From Nocardioides luteus (GTDB lineage: Bacteria > Actinomycetota > Actinomycetes > Propionibacteriales > Nocardioidaceae), in contig NZ_JADOVJ010000001.1 in NCBI RefSeq assembly GCF_015752315.1, forward strand, positions 4,456,501 through 4,520,500: DNA of 64,000 bases, written 5' to 3'. Below the pieces are notes generated by a model. It did no database searches and was not told where the DNA came from. It saw only the letters and a program-made list of their open reading frames with translations. Of this stretch, positions 10,054 to 20,067 are shown piece by piece. The position numbers were made by a program, and so were the translations under genes. The first letter of the stretch is position 1, and each line of letters opens with the position of its first letter.

Positions 10054-10135
10054 ACGCTAGGCGCGTTGGGGCGTCGGATCCGTTCCGCTGACGCATCGCT
10101 GACGGTGACGGCGTCCGCGTTGATGGTTCCCTGAT
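10054..10135 (-). promoter_or_regulatory. second KdpE-type operator and promoter
   Basis: Plus-strand half-sites TGAC 10089, TGAC 10100, TGAT 10121 and TGAT 10132 give spacings of 11, 21 and 11, identical to the kdpF operator. The cores are GCTGACGCATCGCTGAC and GTTGATGGTTCCCTGAT. A -10-like TAGCGT lies on the minus strand at 10054-10059. It faces the small-protein unit; an influence on the corA leader in the other direction is possible. Confidence 0.55.
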
Positions 10136-10228
10136 GCCTCCACGACTACCTGAGCCGAGCGTGCTGGACCTACGATGTCCCGGTGCGGACGTGGATCCGT
10201 ACGAACGAGGCATCCGGGCTGCAGCCCC

Positions 10229-10367
10229 GCGAGCGAGGAAGAGAGAGGAGGTGGCCGGCATGGACGGTCAACCTCCGAGTACCACCTCGCCCTGACCGGT
10301 CCGGACACCTGGAGAACGTGCCCGGGCCGGCGCGACGCGTCTGTTCGTCGCCGTCCCGCTCGCTCGC
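10229..10367 (+). promoter_or_regulatory. corA leader region with long-range pairing
   Basis: The 339 bases between 10047 and 10385 hold no long gene. GCGAGCGAG at 10229-10237 is exactly complementary to CTCGCTCGC at 10359-10367, enclosing a short leader frame (10260-10295) and ending just before the corA ribosome site at 10375-10380 (AGGAGG). This geometry would let translation of the leader peptide affect corA expression. It is inference from pairing; no known magnesium riboswitch is recognised. Confidence 0.35.
10260..10295 (+). CDS. candidate leader peptide upstream of corA (11 aa)
   Basis: ATG at 10260 has a strong purine-rich site (GAGAGGAGGTGG at 10243-10254) and encodes MDGQPPSTTSP before TGA. 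Adjacent proline codons in short leader frames are known to sense low magnesium or proline in enteric mgtA/corA leaders. Whether the same logic holds here is inference. The strong ribosome site on so short a frame is what supports it. Confidence 0.4.
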   Translation: MDGQPPSTTSP

Positions 10368-10385
10368 AGCATCCAGGAGGCCACC

Positions 10386-11537
10386 ATGTCCGAGCGCCCG
10401 TTCAAGTCCCTGCGCGCCCTCACCAAGCAGCGCCGCTCCGACCCGCCGAAGGTCCCGCCGACGACCTCACCGCAGGGCGGAGGCGGTCGGTCCTCGATGC
10501 CGACGCCGGTGACTCGCGGCAGCATGATCGACAGCGCCGTCTACGTCGGCGGCGACCGTGTCGACTCACCCTCGACGCTGGCCGACACCTACCGCTCGCT
10601 CCACGAGCACGACGACGCGATGGCCTGGATCGGTCTCTACCAGCCCAACCAGCACGAGCTGGCCTCGCTGGCCGACGAGTTCGGCCTGCACGAGCTCGCC
10701 GTCGAGGATGCGATCCTGGCTCACCAGCGGCCGAAGATCGAGCGCTACGACGACACCCTGTTCGTGGTGCTGCGGGCGGCCTGGTACGTCGACGAGACCG
10801 AGGACATCGACTTCGGTGAGCTGCACCTCTTCGTCGGCCCCGACTTCGTGCTCACCGTGCGCCACGGCGCCCAGCCCGACCTCTCCCCCGTACGCCGCCG
10901 GATGGAGAGCAACCCAGATCTGCTCCGGCTCGGCCCGGAGGCGGTGCTGTACGCCATCCTCGACCGCGTCGTCGACGGCTACGCGCCGGTCGTGGCCGGG
11001 CTCGCCAACGACATCGACGAGATCGAGACCGAGATGTTCCGCGGCGACACCCAGGTCTCGCGCCGCATCTACGAGCTCTCCCGCGAGGTCGTCGAGTTCC
11101 AGCGGGCGACCCGTCCCCTGCTGGGCGTCGTACGCTCCCTGGCCGCCGGCTTCTCCAAGTACCGCACCGACGAGGAGCTCCAGCGCTACCTGCGCGACGT
11201 CGAGGACCACGTCATCGGCACCGTCGAGCAGATCGACGAGTTCCGCAACCTGCTGCGCGACATCCTCACCGTCAACGCCACCCTGGTCGCCCAGCAGCAG
11301 AACGAGGAGATGAAGGCGCTCAGCGAGCTCAGCGTGCAGCAGAACGACGAGGTCAAGAAGATCTCCGGCTGGGCGGCCATCCTGTTCGCCCCCACGCTGG
11401 TCGGCACGGTCTACGGGATGAACTTCGACTTCATGCCCGAACTGCAGTGGCGCTACGGCTACTTCATGGCGCTCGGGCTGATGCTCACCGTCAACGTCGT
11501 GCTCTACATCCTCTTCCGCCGCCGCAACTGGATCTGA
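10386..11537 (+). CDS. corA: CorA-family Mg2+/Co2+ channel
   Basis: Homopentameric divalent-cation channel of the inner membrane (383 aa). After a low-complexity N-terminus (about 1-45), the cytoplasmic funnel domain runs to about 310; two C-terminal helices follow with the pore signature YGMNF and the short loop MPELQWRYGY between them. A basic tail, RRRNW, closes the protein. ATG 10386 has AGGAGG upstream. It is preceded by a leader frame and followed by a DUF389 gene on the same strand. Confidence 0.93.
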   Translation: MSERPFKSLRALTKQRRSDPPKVPPTTSPQGGGGRSSMPTPVTRGSMIDSAVYVGGDRVDSPSTLADTYRSLHEHDDAMAWIGLYQPNQHELASLADEFGLHELAVEDAILAHQRPKIERYDDTLFVVLRAAWYVDETEDIDFGELHLFVGPDFVLTVRHGAQPDLSPVRRRMESNPDLLRLGPEAVLYAILDRVVDGYAPVVAGLANDIDEIETEMFRGDTQVSRRIYELSREVVEFQRATRPLLGVVRSLAAGFSKYRTDEELQRYLRDVEDHVIGTVEQIDEFRNLLRDILTVNATLVAQQQNEEMKALSELSVQQNDEVKKISGWAAILFAPTLVGTVYGMNFDFMPELQWRYGYFMALGLMLTVNVVLYILFRRRNWI

Positions 11538-11602
11538 CGGGGCCGGGCACCGGAACCGATCCGCTGCCCGGGCCCGCCGGGCCGTCGGCAACAATGTGCC
11601 CC

Positions 11603-12562
11603 ATGCTGAAGCTGCGGATCACTTCGCCGACGCACCTGACACCCTCGGTTCTCGAGATCCTCACCGCCGATCCCGCGGTCAGCGAGCTCTCGTCGCTGCC
11701 GGGGGCCTCCCTGCGTCCCGAGGGCGACGTGGTGCTCGCCGCGGTCGCCCGGGAGGCGGCCAACGACATCATCGACCGGCTCCGCGGGCTCGGCATCCCC
11801 CGGGAGGGCAGCCTTCACGTCGAGCCCGTGCAGACCTGGATGTCCGAGGCCGGCCTGGCCGCCGACCACCTCGCTCCGGGAAGCAGCGCCGACTCGGTGG
11901 TGTGGGCGGACGTGACACAGCGGGCCTACGACGACACCGAGGCCAACTGGTCCTTCCTCAGCCTGATCAGCCTGGCCACGATACTGGCCGGCATCGCGAT
12001 CGTCCTCGACTCCCAGATCCTCGTCATCGGGGCGATGGTCATCGGGCCGGAGTTCGGCGCGATCGCCGCACTCGGGGTCGCCCTGGTACGCCGCCGCTTC
12101 GGGTTGCTCGGCCGGTCGCTGCGTACGTTGCTGGTGGGGTTCGCGGTCGGCATCGCCGTGACTACGGCGGCCGCGCTCGTCGCCCGCACACTGGGCTGGG
12201 TCACGACCGCGCACGTCACCGCCGAGCGGCCGGGCACGGCCTTCATCTACACCCCCGACAAGTGGTCCTTCATCGTCGCGCTGATCGCGGCGGCCGCGGG
12301 CGTGCTCGCGGTGACCTCGGCCCGGGCCGGCAACCTGTCCGGGGTGTTCATCTCGGTCACCACGATCCCCGCGGCCGCCAACGTCGCGCTCGGGCTCGCC
12401 TTCGGGCTCGGCGAGGAGATCTGGGGCAGCGCCCTGCAGCTCGTCGTCAATGTCGCCGGGATGGCGCTCGCCGGATGGCTGACGCTCCTGGTCCAGCAGT
12501 TCGTGTGGCAGCGCATCTCCGAACGTCGCGCGCTGCTGACGGCGCGGCTCAGGAAACGCTGA
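11603..12562 (+). CDS. DUF389 (TIGR00341-type) membrane protein
   Basis: Integral membrane protein of unknown function (319 aa). A soluble N-terminal part (about 1-110) resembles the small domain of DUF389 proteins, followed by about six hydrophobic segments containing ILVIGAMVIGPEFGAIAALG and the serine/alanine-rich helix SARAGNLSGVFISVTTIPAAA, both characteristic of the family. ATG 11603 is favoured; an in-frame ATG at 11594 adds three residues. It lies 65 bases after corA. A link to ion stress is only contextual. Confidence 0.8.
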   Translation: MLKLRITSPTHLTPSVLEILTADPAVSELSSLPGASLRPEGDVVLAAVAREAANDIIDRLRGLGIPREGSLHVEPVQTWMSEAGLAADHLAPGSSADSVVWADVTQRAYDDTEANWSFLSLISLATILAGIAIVLDSQILVIGAMVIGPEFGAIAALGVALVRRRFGLLGRSLRTLLVGFAVGIAVTTAAALVARTLGWVTTAHVTAERPGTAFIYTPDKWSFIVALIAAAAGVLAVTSARAGNLSGVFISVTTIPAAANVALGLAFGLGEEIWGSALQLVVNVAGMALAGWLTLLVQQFVWQRISERRALLTARLRKR

Positions 12563-12656
12563 CAAAGGTCCCGTTTCTCGACAACTGCCGCATGCACTGA
12601 GAGGCTACTGGACTCAAGCACAACATTCTGCCGATCAGAGCCATCTCGGAGGGCGC

Positions 12657-13190
12657 ATGCAGGCAATTCAGCGGGCCATCGTCGGAGTCGGGCTTGTCCT
12701 CGTCGCCGTGGTCGCGATGGCACTGCTCATCCCACGTCTGGCGGGACCGGACCCGTCCGGCCAGCCCCCGGCGCAGGCCACCGGCCCGCAGGTTCCGCTC
12801 GCGGACGGACCCGCCGGACCACCGGAGCCCGTCGACGCCGCCGAGGACACCTCGGTCGGGACGCTGCCTCCCCCGGACGCCTCGCGCGCCACCGAGCTGG
12901 TCTCCCGTGACCTCCTCGCGCCGTCCGCCCCCGCTCAGGACTCGCGGGACGCCCAGACGCCGAGCGACGACGATTCGCTGAGCGCGCGGAAGGCGCGCCC
13001 GGCCGAGAAGCCGGCCGAGACCTCCGCCCCGGCGTTCCCCCAGCACGACTTCACGATCAGCCAGGACGGCTGGGAGTGGGGCGACTGGGACGGCGACGAG
13101 CGCGACAGCGACAGCGACTGCCGGCGCGGGGACCGCTACGACCGGTATGACCGCCGCTACGACTGCGACGACCACGACTGGCGCAACTGA
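12657..13190 (+). CDS. hypothetical membrane-anchored protein with Asp/Arg-rich tail
   Basis: 177 aa. One N-terminal hydrophobic helix (about 7-27) would anchor or export it. A proline/alanine-rich linker (about 30-125) follows, and the last 35 residues alternate acidic and basic groups (DRYDRYDRRYDCDDHDW) with two cysteines. CGGAGGG precedes the ATG. No family is recognised; the tail could bind cations or cell-wall polymers, but that is a guess. It converges on the thioesterase gene with three bases between stops. Confidence 0.65.
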   Translation: MQAIQRAIVGVGLVLVAVVAMALLIPRLAGPDPSGQPPAQATGPQVPLADGPAGPPEPVDAAEDTSVGTLPPPDASRATELVSRDLLAPSAPAQDSRDAQTPSDDDSLSARKARPAEKPAETSAPAFPQHDFTISQDGWEWGDWDGDERDSDSDCRRGDRYDRYDRRYDCDDHDWRN

Positions 13191-13193
13191 GGC

Positions 13194-14060
13194 CTACAGC
13201 ACGCTCTCGATGGCCGCGCGCACCTCGGCGCTCGGCTCGACGGCCTTCCCGGACGCCAGGTCGTAGAAGACCAGCGTGACCTGACCGCGGGCGAGCCTGA
13301 GGTCACCGTCGGCGATCTCGGACTCGATCGTCATCGACTTGGTGCCCAGCCGGGAGACGTGGCTCCACACGTCGTACGGCTCGGAGCGGGCGAGGATCGG
13401 CGCGTGGTAGGAGACGTCGGTCTGGGCGACGACGACGGACGGCCAGGTGTCGAGGCCGTGGTGCGACCTGAGCCGCTGCATCAGCGCCACCCGCGACTCC
13501 TGGAAGTACTCGAAGTACTTCACGTTGTTCACGTGCCCGTAGGCGTCGACGTCGGAGAACCGGACGAAGAGCGGGAAGCGGCCCTGCTCGAGGCGCTTCG
13601 GCTCACCCAGGGCCAGCGGCTTCGGCGCCCAGCCGTCCGGATCGGTCTCGAGGTAGGGCTCGAGGTTGGCCTTCTCCCCCGCCTTGAGCCGGCGCGGCGA
13701 CTCGGTGGAGAAGACGTACGGCGCCAGGACCGTGCTCGCCCGCAGGAAGACCGTGCGGGTGCCGTCCGGCGCGGTGCGGAAGATCTCGTAGGCCATCGTG
13801 AAGCTCGCCGCCCGGATCTCGGTCACCCAGGACTCCACGTAGACCGGCGTGAAGTCGAAGAGCAGCGGGGCGACGTACGTGACCTGGTGGCTGGCCACCA
13901 CGACACCCTCGGCCAGCCCCTGGGTCTGCGGGCTTCGGGCATGCGTGCGCAGCATGTCCACGCGCGCCTCTTGGAGGTAGTCGACGTAGACGACGTTGTT
14001 GACGTGGCCGAGCATGTCGAGGTCGGCCCAGCGCATGGGGCATTCGTAGAGGTGGCGCAC
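13194..14060 (-). CDS. tandem hot-dog acyl-CoA thioesterase
   Basis: Predicted acyl-CoA hydrolase (288 aa) made of two 4HBT-type hot-dog domains. Each repeat has the same active-site motif: RWADLDMLGHVNNVVYVDYL near residue 11 and RFSDVDAYGHVNNVKYFEYF near residue 155, with Asp and the GHVNN helix. GTG 14060 is preferred; the frame stays open 26 codons upstream with unconserved residues. It is divergent from the thiolase at 14171, suggesting joint action in fatty-acid degradation. The acyl specificity is unknown. Confidence 0.85.
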   Translation of the reverse strand: MRHLYECPMRWADLDMLGHVNNVVYVDYLQEARVDMLRTHARSPQTQGLAEGVVVASHQVTYVAPLLFDFTPVYVESWVTEIRAASFTMAYEIFRTAPDGTRTVFLRASTVLAPYVFSTESPRRLKAGEKANLEPYLETDPDGWAPKPLALGEPKRLEQGRFPLFVRFSDVDAYGHVNNVKYFEYFQESRVALMQRLRSHHGLDTWPSVVVAQTDVSYHAPILARSEPYDVWSHVSRLGTKSMTIESEIADGDLRLARGQVTLVFYDLASGKAVEPSAEVRAAIESVL

Positions 14061-14170
14061 GTGGCCGATCCTTCCAGACCATCTTGGGCACTGGGCCTGG
14101 TCACCACGGAGCGGGCGGGCGAGTATGGTGTCGACCACAGTCCTCTACTCATCAGTAACCGGGAGTCTTC

Positions 14171-15385
14171 ATGCCTGAGGCAGTCATCGTCGCCGCCGCC
14201 CGCACCCCGATCGGGCGAGCCAACAAGGGATCTCTGAAGGACTTCCGTCCCGACGACCTCGCCGCCCTGATCACCAAGGAAGCCGTCGGGAAGGTAGAGG
14301 GTCTCGACCCCAACGACATCGACGACCTGCTGCTGGGCTGTGGCCTGCCGGGCGGTGAGTCCGGCAACAACATGGGCCGCGTGGTCTCCGTGCTCAACGG
14401 CTGGGACAAGGTGCCCGGCGCGACCATCACCCGCTACTGCTCCTCCTCGGTGCAGACCTCGCGGATGGCACTGCACGCGATCAAGGCCGGCGAGGCCGAC
14501 ATCATCGTCTCGGCCGGCGTCGAGACCGTGTCCCGCTTCGTCAAGGGCACCTCCGACCACCTGCCCGACACCGTCAACCACCTCTTCGACGACGCCCAGT
14601 CGCGGACCGCCGCGACCGCCGCCTCCAACGAGAAGTGGCACGACCCGCGCGAGGACGGCCTGCTGCCCGACGTCTACATCGCCATGGGCCAGACCGCGGA
14701 GAACCTCGCCACCTCGCGCGGTATCTCCCGCCAGGAGATGGACGAGTTCGGCGTACGTTCGCAGAACCTCGCCGAGAAGGCCATCGCCGACGGCTTCTGG
14801 GCCCGCGAGATCACCCCGGTCACCACCCCCGACGGCACCGTCGTCTCGGCCGACGACGGCCCCCGCGCCGGCGTCACCCTGGAGGCCATCTCCGGCCTCA
14901 AGCCGGTCTTCCGCGAGGACGGCACCGTCACCGCCGGCAACTGCTGCGCCCTCAACGACGGCGCCGCCGCCGTCGTGGTCATGTCCGACACCAAGGCCGC
15001 CGAGCTCGGCGTCACCCCGCTCGCGCGGATCGTGTCCACCGGCGTCTCCGGCCTCTCCCCCGAGATCATGGGCCTCGGCCCGGTCGAGGCGACCCGCAAC
15101 GCGCTGAAGTACGCCGGCATGTCGATCGGCGACATCGACCTGGTCGAGATCAACGAGGCCTTCGCGGCCCAGGTGATCCCGTCCTACCAGGACCTCGGCA
15201 TCGACATCGACCGTCTCAACATCAACGGTGGCGCCATCGCCGTCGGTCACCCCTTCGGCATGACCGGCGCCCGCCTGCAGAACACCATGCTCAACAGCCT
15301 CGACTGGCACGACAAGACCACCGGTCTGATCACCATGTGCGTCGGCGGCGGCCAGGGCATGGCGATGATCCTCGAGCGCATCTGA
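14171..15385 (+). CDS. acetyl-CoA C-acyltransferase (thiolase)
   Basis: Type I thiolase (404 aa) that cleaves 3-ketoacyl-CoA or condenses acetyl-CoA. The acylated cysteine lies in TRYCSSSVQTSRMAL (about residue 94). The general-base His is in GGAIAVGHPFGMTGAR, and the second Cys is in CVGGGQGMAMI near the end. NEAFAAQ is also conserved. It is probably a beta-oxidation enzyme (FadA-like); a biosynthetic role cannot be excluded. A four-unit palindromic repeat follows its stop. Confidence 0.93.
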   Translation: MPEAVIVAAARTPIGRANKGSLKDFRPDDLAALITKEAVGKVEGLDPNDIDDLLLGCGLPGGESGNNMGRVVSVLNGWDKVPGATITRYCSSSVQTSRMALHAIKAGEADIIVSAGVETVSRFVKGTSDHLPDTVNHLFDDAQSRTAATAASNEKWHDPREDGLLPDVYIAMGQTAENLATSRGISRQEMDEFGVRSQNLAEKAIADGFWAREITPVTTPDGTVVSADDGPRAGVTLEAISGLKPVFREDGTVTAGNCCALNDGAAAVVVMSDTKAAELGVTPLARIVSTGVSGLSPEIMGLGPVEATRNALKYAGMSIGDIDLVEINEAFAAQVIPSYQDLGIDIDRLNINGGAIAVGHPFGMTGARLQNTMLNSLDWHDKTTGLITMCVGGGQGMAMILERI

Positions 15386-15392
15386 CAACCAC

Positions 15393-15514
15393 GCCGACTC
15401 GGCGCGTCTGCCCCAGGCAAGCGCGCCGAGTCGGCGCGTCTGTCCCAACTGAGCGCGCCGAGTCGGCGCGTCTGTCCCAGCTGAGCGCGCCGAGTCGGCG
15501 CGTCTGTCCCGGTG
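15393..15514. repeat. four tandem 32-bp palindromic units
   Basis: The palindrome GCCGASTCGGC starts at 15393, 15425, 15457 and 15489, an exact 32-bp period. Each core extends to a stem of about 9 bp (GCGCGCCGA...TCGGCGCGT) and is followed by CTGTCCCA-type sequence. The array fills the space between the convergent thiolase and marR stops and may act as a two-way terminator. The same core recurs at 17488-17615. Confidence 0.85.
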
Positions 15515-15994
15515 TCAGCGCATCTCGATGCCGGGACGGTCGCTGATGAGATGGTCCGAGACGGCGTTCATCACGCGCCCCAGCGCGGCGAAGTCCTCCG
15601 GGCTGACCAGATCGATGAGGTACTCGCGTACGCCGGTGACGTGGACGTGGGCCGCGTCCCGCAGCAGCGCGAAGCCACGGTCGCTCAGCGTGGCGACGAC
15701 GCCCCGGCCGTCCTCGGCCGAGTTGCGACGCTCGACGAGCCCCGCACGCTCCATCCGGGTGATCGTGTGGGTGACCCGGGAGCGCGAGTGCGCCAGGGAG
15801 TCGGCGAGCTGAGCCATCCGCATGGCACCGTCGTTCTCGGAGAGACGTACGAGGATCTCGTACTCCGGGAGCGAGATGTCGAAACGGGCGCGTAGATCGG
15901 CATCCAGGCGGTCATCGAGCAGGGTCATCCCCATCATCAGCGCACGCCAGGAGCGCTGTTGCTCTTCGTCCAGCCACCGAGTCTCATCACCCAC
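15515..15994 (-). CDS. MarR-family transcriptional regulator
   Basis: 159-aa winged-helix regulator of the MarR type. Recognition helix region LADSLAHSRSRVTHTITRMERAGLVERR, then the wing with DGRGVVATLSDRG; flanking helices form the dimer interface. MarR proteins usually bind small phenolic or lipophilic ligands and repress neighbouring genes. It is divergent from the MFS transporter at 16213 with 218 bases between, so control of that exporter is likely but inferred. Confidence 0.9.
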   Translation of the reverse strand: MGDETRWLDEEQQRSWRALMMGMTLLDDRLDADLRARFDISLPEYEILVRLSENDGAMRMAQLADSLAHSRSRVTHTITRMERAGLVERRNSAEDGRGVVATLSDRGFALLRDAAHVHVTGVREYLIDLVSPEDFAALGRVMNAVSDHLISDRPGIEMR

Positions 15995-16212
15995 GGGGCA
16001 TTACGTTAGCCCGGCGTCCGCACCGATCCATGCACTGGCACCCATTTAAGGGTCACGAAATCGTCACCGGACGCCCGATCGAGACCTGGGACGAGAGCCC
16101 TGTCACGGTTGGGACCAAGGCCAGAACTCGGCCGGGACCTTAGCCCGGCCCCGCGGACGCGAGGCGCACTAAACAATTCGCCACCGATTCAGGTAAAGGC
16201 GAAGATTGTGCG

Positions 16213-17538
16213 GTGTCGACTCCCCCTGCTCTCGGACTCCGTGACTTCCTAGCCGCCCTTCCGCGCGAGGGCCGCTGGCTCCTGGCGACGGTCGCGATCC
16301 AGCTTCTCGGCCGCGGCATGACACTGCCGTTCACGATCATCTACCTGCACGAGGTACGCGGCTTCGACCTCGGCCTCGCCGGCACCCTGATGGGCCTGAT
16401 CGCCATCGTCGGCTTCGTGGTCACCGGCCCGGCAGGCTCGCTGATCGACCGCTACGGAGCCCGCCCGGTGATCCTCGGCGGCCTGGTCTGCGCGATCGCC
16501 GGCGACATCATCCTCGCCTTCGCCGCCACACCGGTGCTCGCCGCGGCGGCGCTGGGCCTGCTGGGCGTCCAAGCCGGGGTCTCGTGGCCCGCGGCCAACG
16601 CGTTGGTGGCCACGGTGGTCGAGGGTGAGCTCCGACAGCGCTACTACGGCGTGAACTTCGCCCTGATCAACCTCGGCATCGGCGTCGGCGGTGTGATCGG
16701 CGGCCTCTTCATCGACGTGACCCAGCCCGAGACGTTCACCTACGCCTTCCTCGGCAACGCCGCCACCTTCACGATCCCGGCCCTCGTCCTGCTCGGCCCG
16801 CTGCGTCACCTGCACGGCCGGGCCGCGCGGCCCGCCGCCGACGAGCCCCACGCGACCGCGTCGTACGCCACGATCCTGCGCCGCCCCGAGGTCATCTGGC
16901 TGGTGGTGATCGGGGTGCTGCTCTCGACCCTCGGCTACGGCCAGATCGAGAGCGGGTTCCCGGCCTACTCGCGGCAGATCTCCGAGGTCTCCACGCGGGT
17001 CGTCGGATTCGCGTTCGTGGTGAACTGCGCGGTGATCGTGCTCGCCCAGTTCTGGGTGATGAACCGGGTCAGCGGCCGGCGCCGCACCCGGGTGCTGATC
17101 GCCACCGCGGCGATCTGGGGCGTTGCCTGGGCGGTGTTCGGGGCGACCGGCCTGGTGCCGGGCTCGGTGGCCGCCATCGTCGGCGTCGTCGCCTTCCAGG
17201 GCCTGTTCTTCGCGCTGGGCGAGACGCTGATGCAGTCGGCGTTCCCGGCGCTGACCAACGAGATGGCTCCCGACCATCTGCGTGGGCGCTACAACGCGAT
17301 CAACTCGGCGTCGTTCCAGACCGGGGCGATCGTCGGCCCGATCCTGGCCGGGTTCCTGCTCGAGCACGGCCAGTCGACGGTGTTCATCGCGCTGATGGTG
17401 GTCGGCTGCCTCGGGATCGTCGCCGGCTCACTGCGACTCGAGCGCCGAATCACTCCCGCCGTGAACGGCGTACGTCCCGCCCTGATCGCCGAGTCGGCTC
17501 AAACTGAACCCGACGCCGGCCGAGTCGGCTCGTCATAA
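16213..17538 (+). CDS. MFS transporter (multidrug efflux type)
   Basis: 12-helix major facilitator (441 aa). Landmarks are the N-terminal helix-2/3 signature GSLIDRYGARPVILGG and a proline/glycine-rich helix 5. GTG 16213 is the start; no strong ribosome site is visible, but TTCGCC/GGCGAA arms (16180-16206 area) just upstream could be an operator. Probably an exporter regulated by the divergent MarR protein. The last ~18 codons read through two copies of the GCCGAGTCGGC palindrome, so its C-terminus appears to be built from the intergenic repeat. Confidence 0.85.
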   Translation: MSTPPALGLRDFLAALPREGRWLLATVAIQLLGRGMTLPFTIIYLHEVRGFDLGLAGTLMGLIAIVGFVVTGPAGSLIDRYGARPVILGGLVCAIAGDIILAFAATPVLAAAALGLLGVQAGVSWPAANALVATVVEGELRQRYYGVNFALINLGIGVGGVIGGLFIDVTQPETFTYAFLGNAATFTIPALVLLGPLRHLHGRAARPAADEPHATASYATILRRPEVIWLVVIGVLLSTLGYGQIESGFPAYSRQISEVSTRVVGFAFVVNCAVIVLAQFWVMNRVSGRRRTRVLIATAAIWGVAWAVFGATGLVPGSVAAIVGVVAFQGLFFALGETLMQSAFPALTNEMAPDHLRGRYNAINSASFQTGAIVGPILAGFLLEHGQSTVFIALMVVGCLGIVAGSLRLERRITPAVNGVRPALIAESAQTEPDAGRVGSS

Positions 17539-17615
17539 CGCGCCGACTCGGCACCGGTTTCGGTCACAACGCGCCGACTCGGCGCGTCCGTACGAGACAG
17601 ACGCGCCGAGTCGGC
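17488..17615. repeat. second array of the GCCGASTCGGC palindrome
   Basis: Copies start at 17488, 17519, 17542, 17573 and 17605, mostly 31-32 bp apart. The first two lie inside the 3' end of the MFS gene and the last three between the convergent MFS and ettA stops. The core is the same as in the 15393-15514 array, but the spacers are more diverged. Confidence 0.8.
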
Positions 17616-17625
17616 AGGGGTTCGA

Positions 17626-19308
<1,683 letters not shown>

Positions 19309-19389
19309 GGGGCCCACCCTAATGAGGGAGAGGCACGCCGGTACAACCGGCGCACCCCGCCGCCGACCCGGCGCGCGGCCCGACCCACC

Positions 19390-19917
19390 TCAGGCCGCCA
19401 CGGAGCTTTCCGTCTCGGCGGTCTCCTCGGCGTCGTCGGCGGTCGCAGGCTTCTCCTCCCACGGGTCCGATCCGGGCGCACGCCAGTCGGCGATCGGGTC
19501 GCGCTCGGGGTCGTCGTCGCGAGCTTCGGGGCCCGGAGCGGCAACCGCGGCCAACGAACGCGGGTTGCGCGAGAGGCTGGTCATGCCGCGGTTGAGATCG
19601 TGGCCGACGACGTTCGCCTCGACCTCGAAGGTGTTGACCTCGAGACCGTCCTTGTTGACGTAGCTGCGGGCCGTCAGCCGGCCCTGGACGACGACGGGGT
19701 CGCCCTTGCGCAGGGAGCGACCGACGTTCTCCCCCAGCTGGCGCCAGGCACTCACCGTGAACCATTGGGTCACGCCGTCGCTCCACTCCCCGGACGCCCG
19801 GTTGAACTTCCGCGGGGTGCACGCGATCCGGAAGTTGGCCACCGACACCTCACCGACGCTGCGCACGATGGGGTCGGCGCCGACGTAGCCACGCAGGGTG
19901 ATGATCGAGTCGTTCAT
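19390..19917 (-). CDS. ssb: single-stranded DNA-binding protein
   Basis: OB-fold SSB (175 aa). MNDSIITLRGYVGADPIVR opens the fold and QWFTVSAWRQLGENV, GDPVVVQGRLTARSY and TFEVEANVVGHDL are conserved strands. The C-terminal tail is acidic and Pro/Ala-rich but ends in ETESSVAA rather than the classic DDDIPF tip, suggesting a paralogue with different protein partners rather than the main replicative SSB. GAGGAG lies upstream of ATG 19917. It stands alone between ettA and the GTPase gene. Confidence 0.9.
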   Translation of the reverse strand: MNDSIITLRGYVGADPIVRSVGEVSVANFRIACTPRKFNRASGEWSDGVTQWFTVSAWRQLGENVGRSLRKGDPVVVQGRLTARSYVNKDGLEVNTFEVEANVVGHDLNRGMTSLSRNPRSLAAVAAPGPEARDDDPERDPIADWRAPGSDPWEEKPATADDAEETAETESSVAA

Positions 19918-20067
19918 CGTTGTCTCCTCAGTGTTCGCGCCCGCCTGGTGCGGGCCTCGGAGACAACCCTGCGCTCGACCACCGACAGTTCCGGGCGGCG
20001 TACGTCTGCCTGTGGACAACCCCGGATCGAACCGTCCCTGTGGACAGTGATCGGCCCGACCGCCAGG

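Noticed and set aside
10140..10385. Known magnesium riboswitch (M-box) before corA
   Set aside because: I could not recognise the conserved core; only a leader peptide with pairing arms is supported.
15393..15514. Possible CRISPR array
   Set aside because: Regular 32-bp spacing, but the units are contiguous with nearly identical sequence and no variable spacers; no cas genes.
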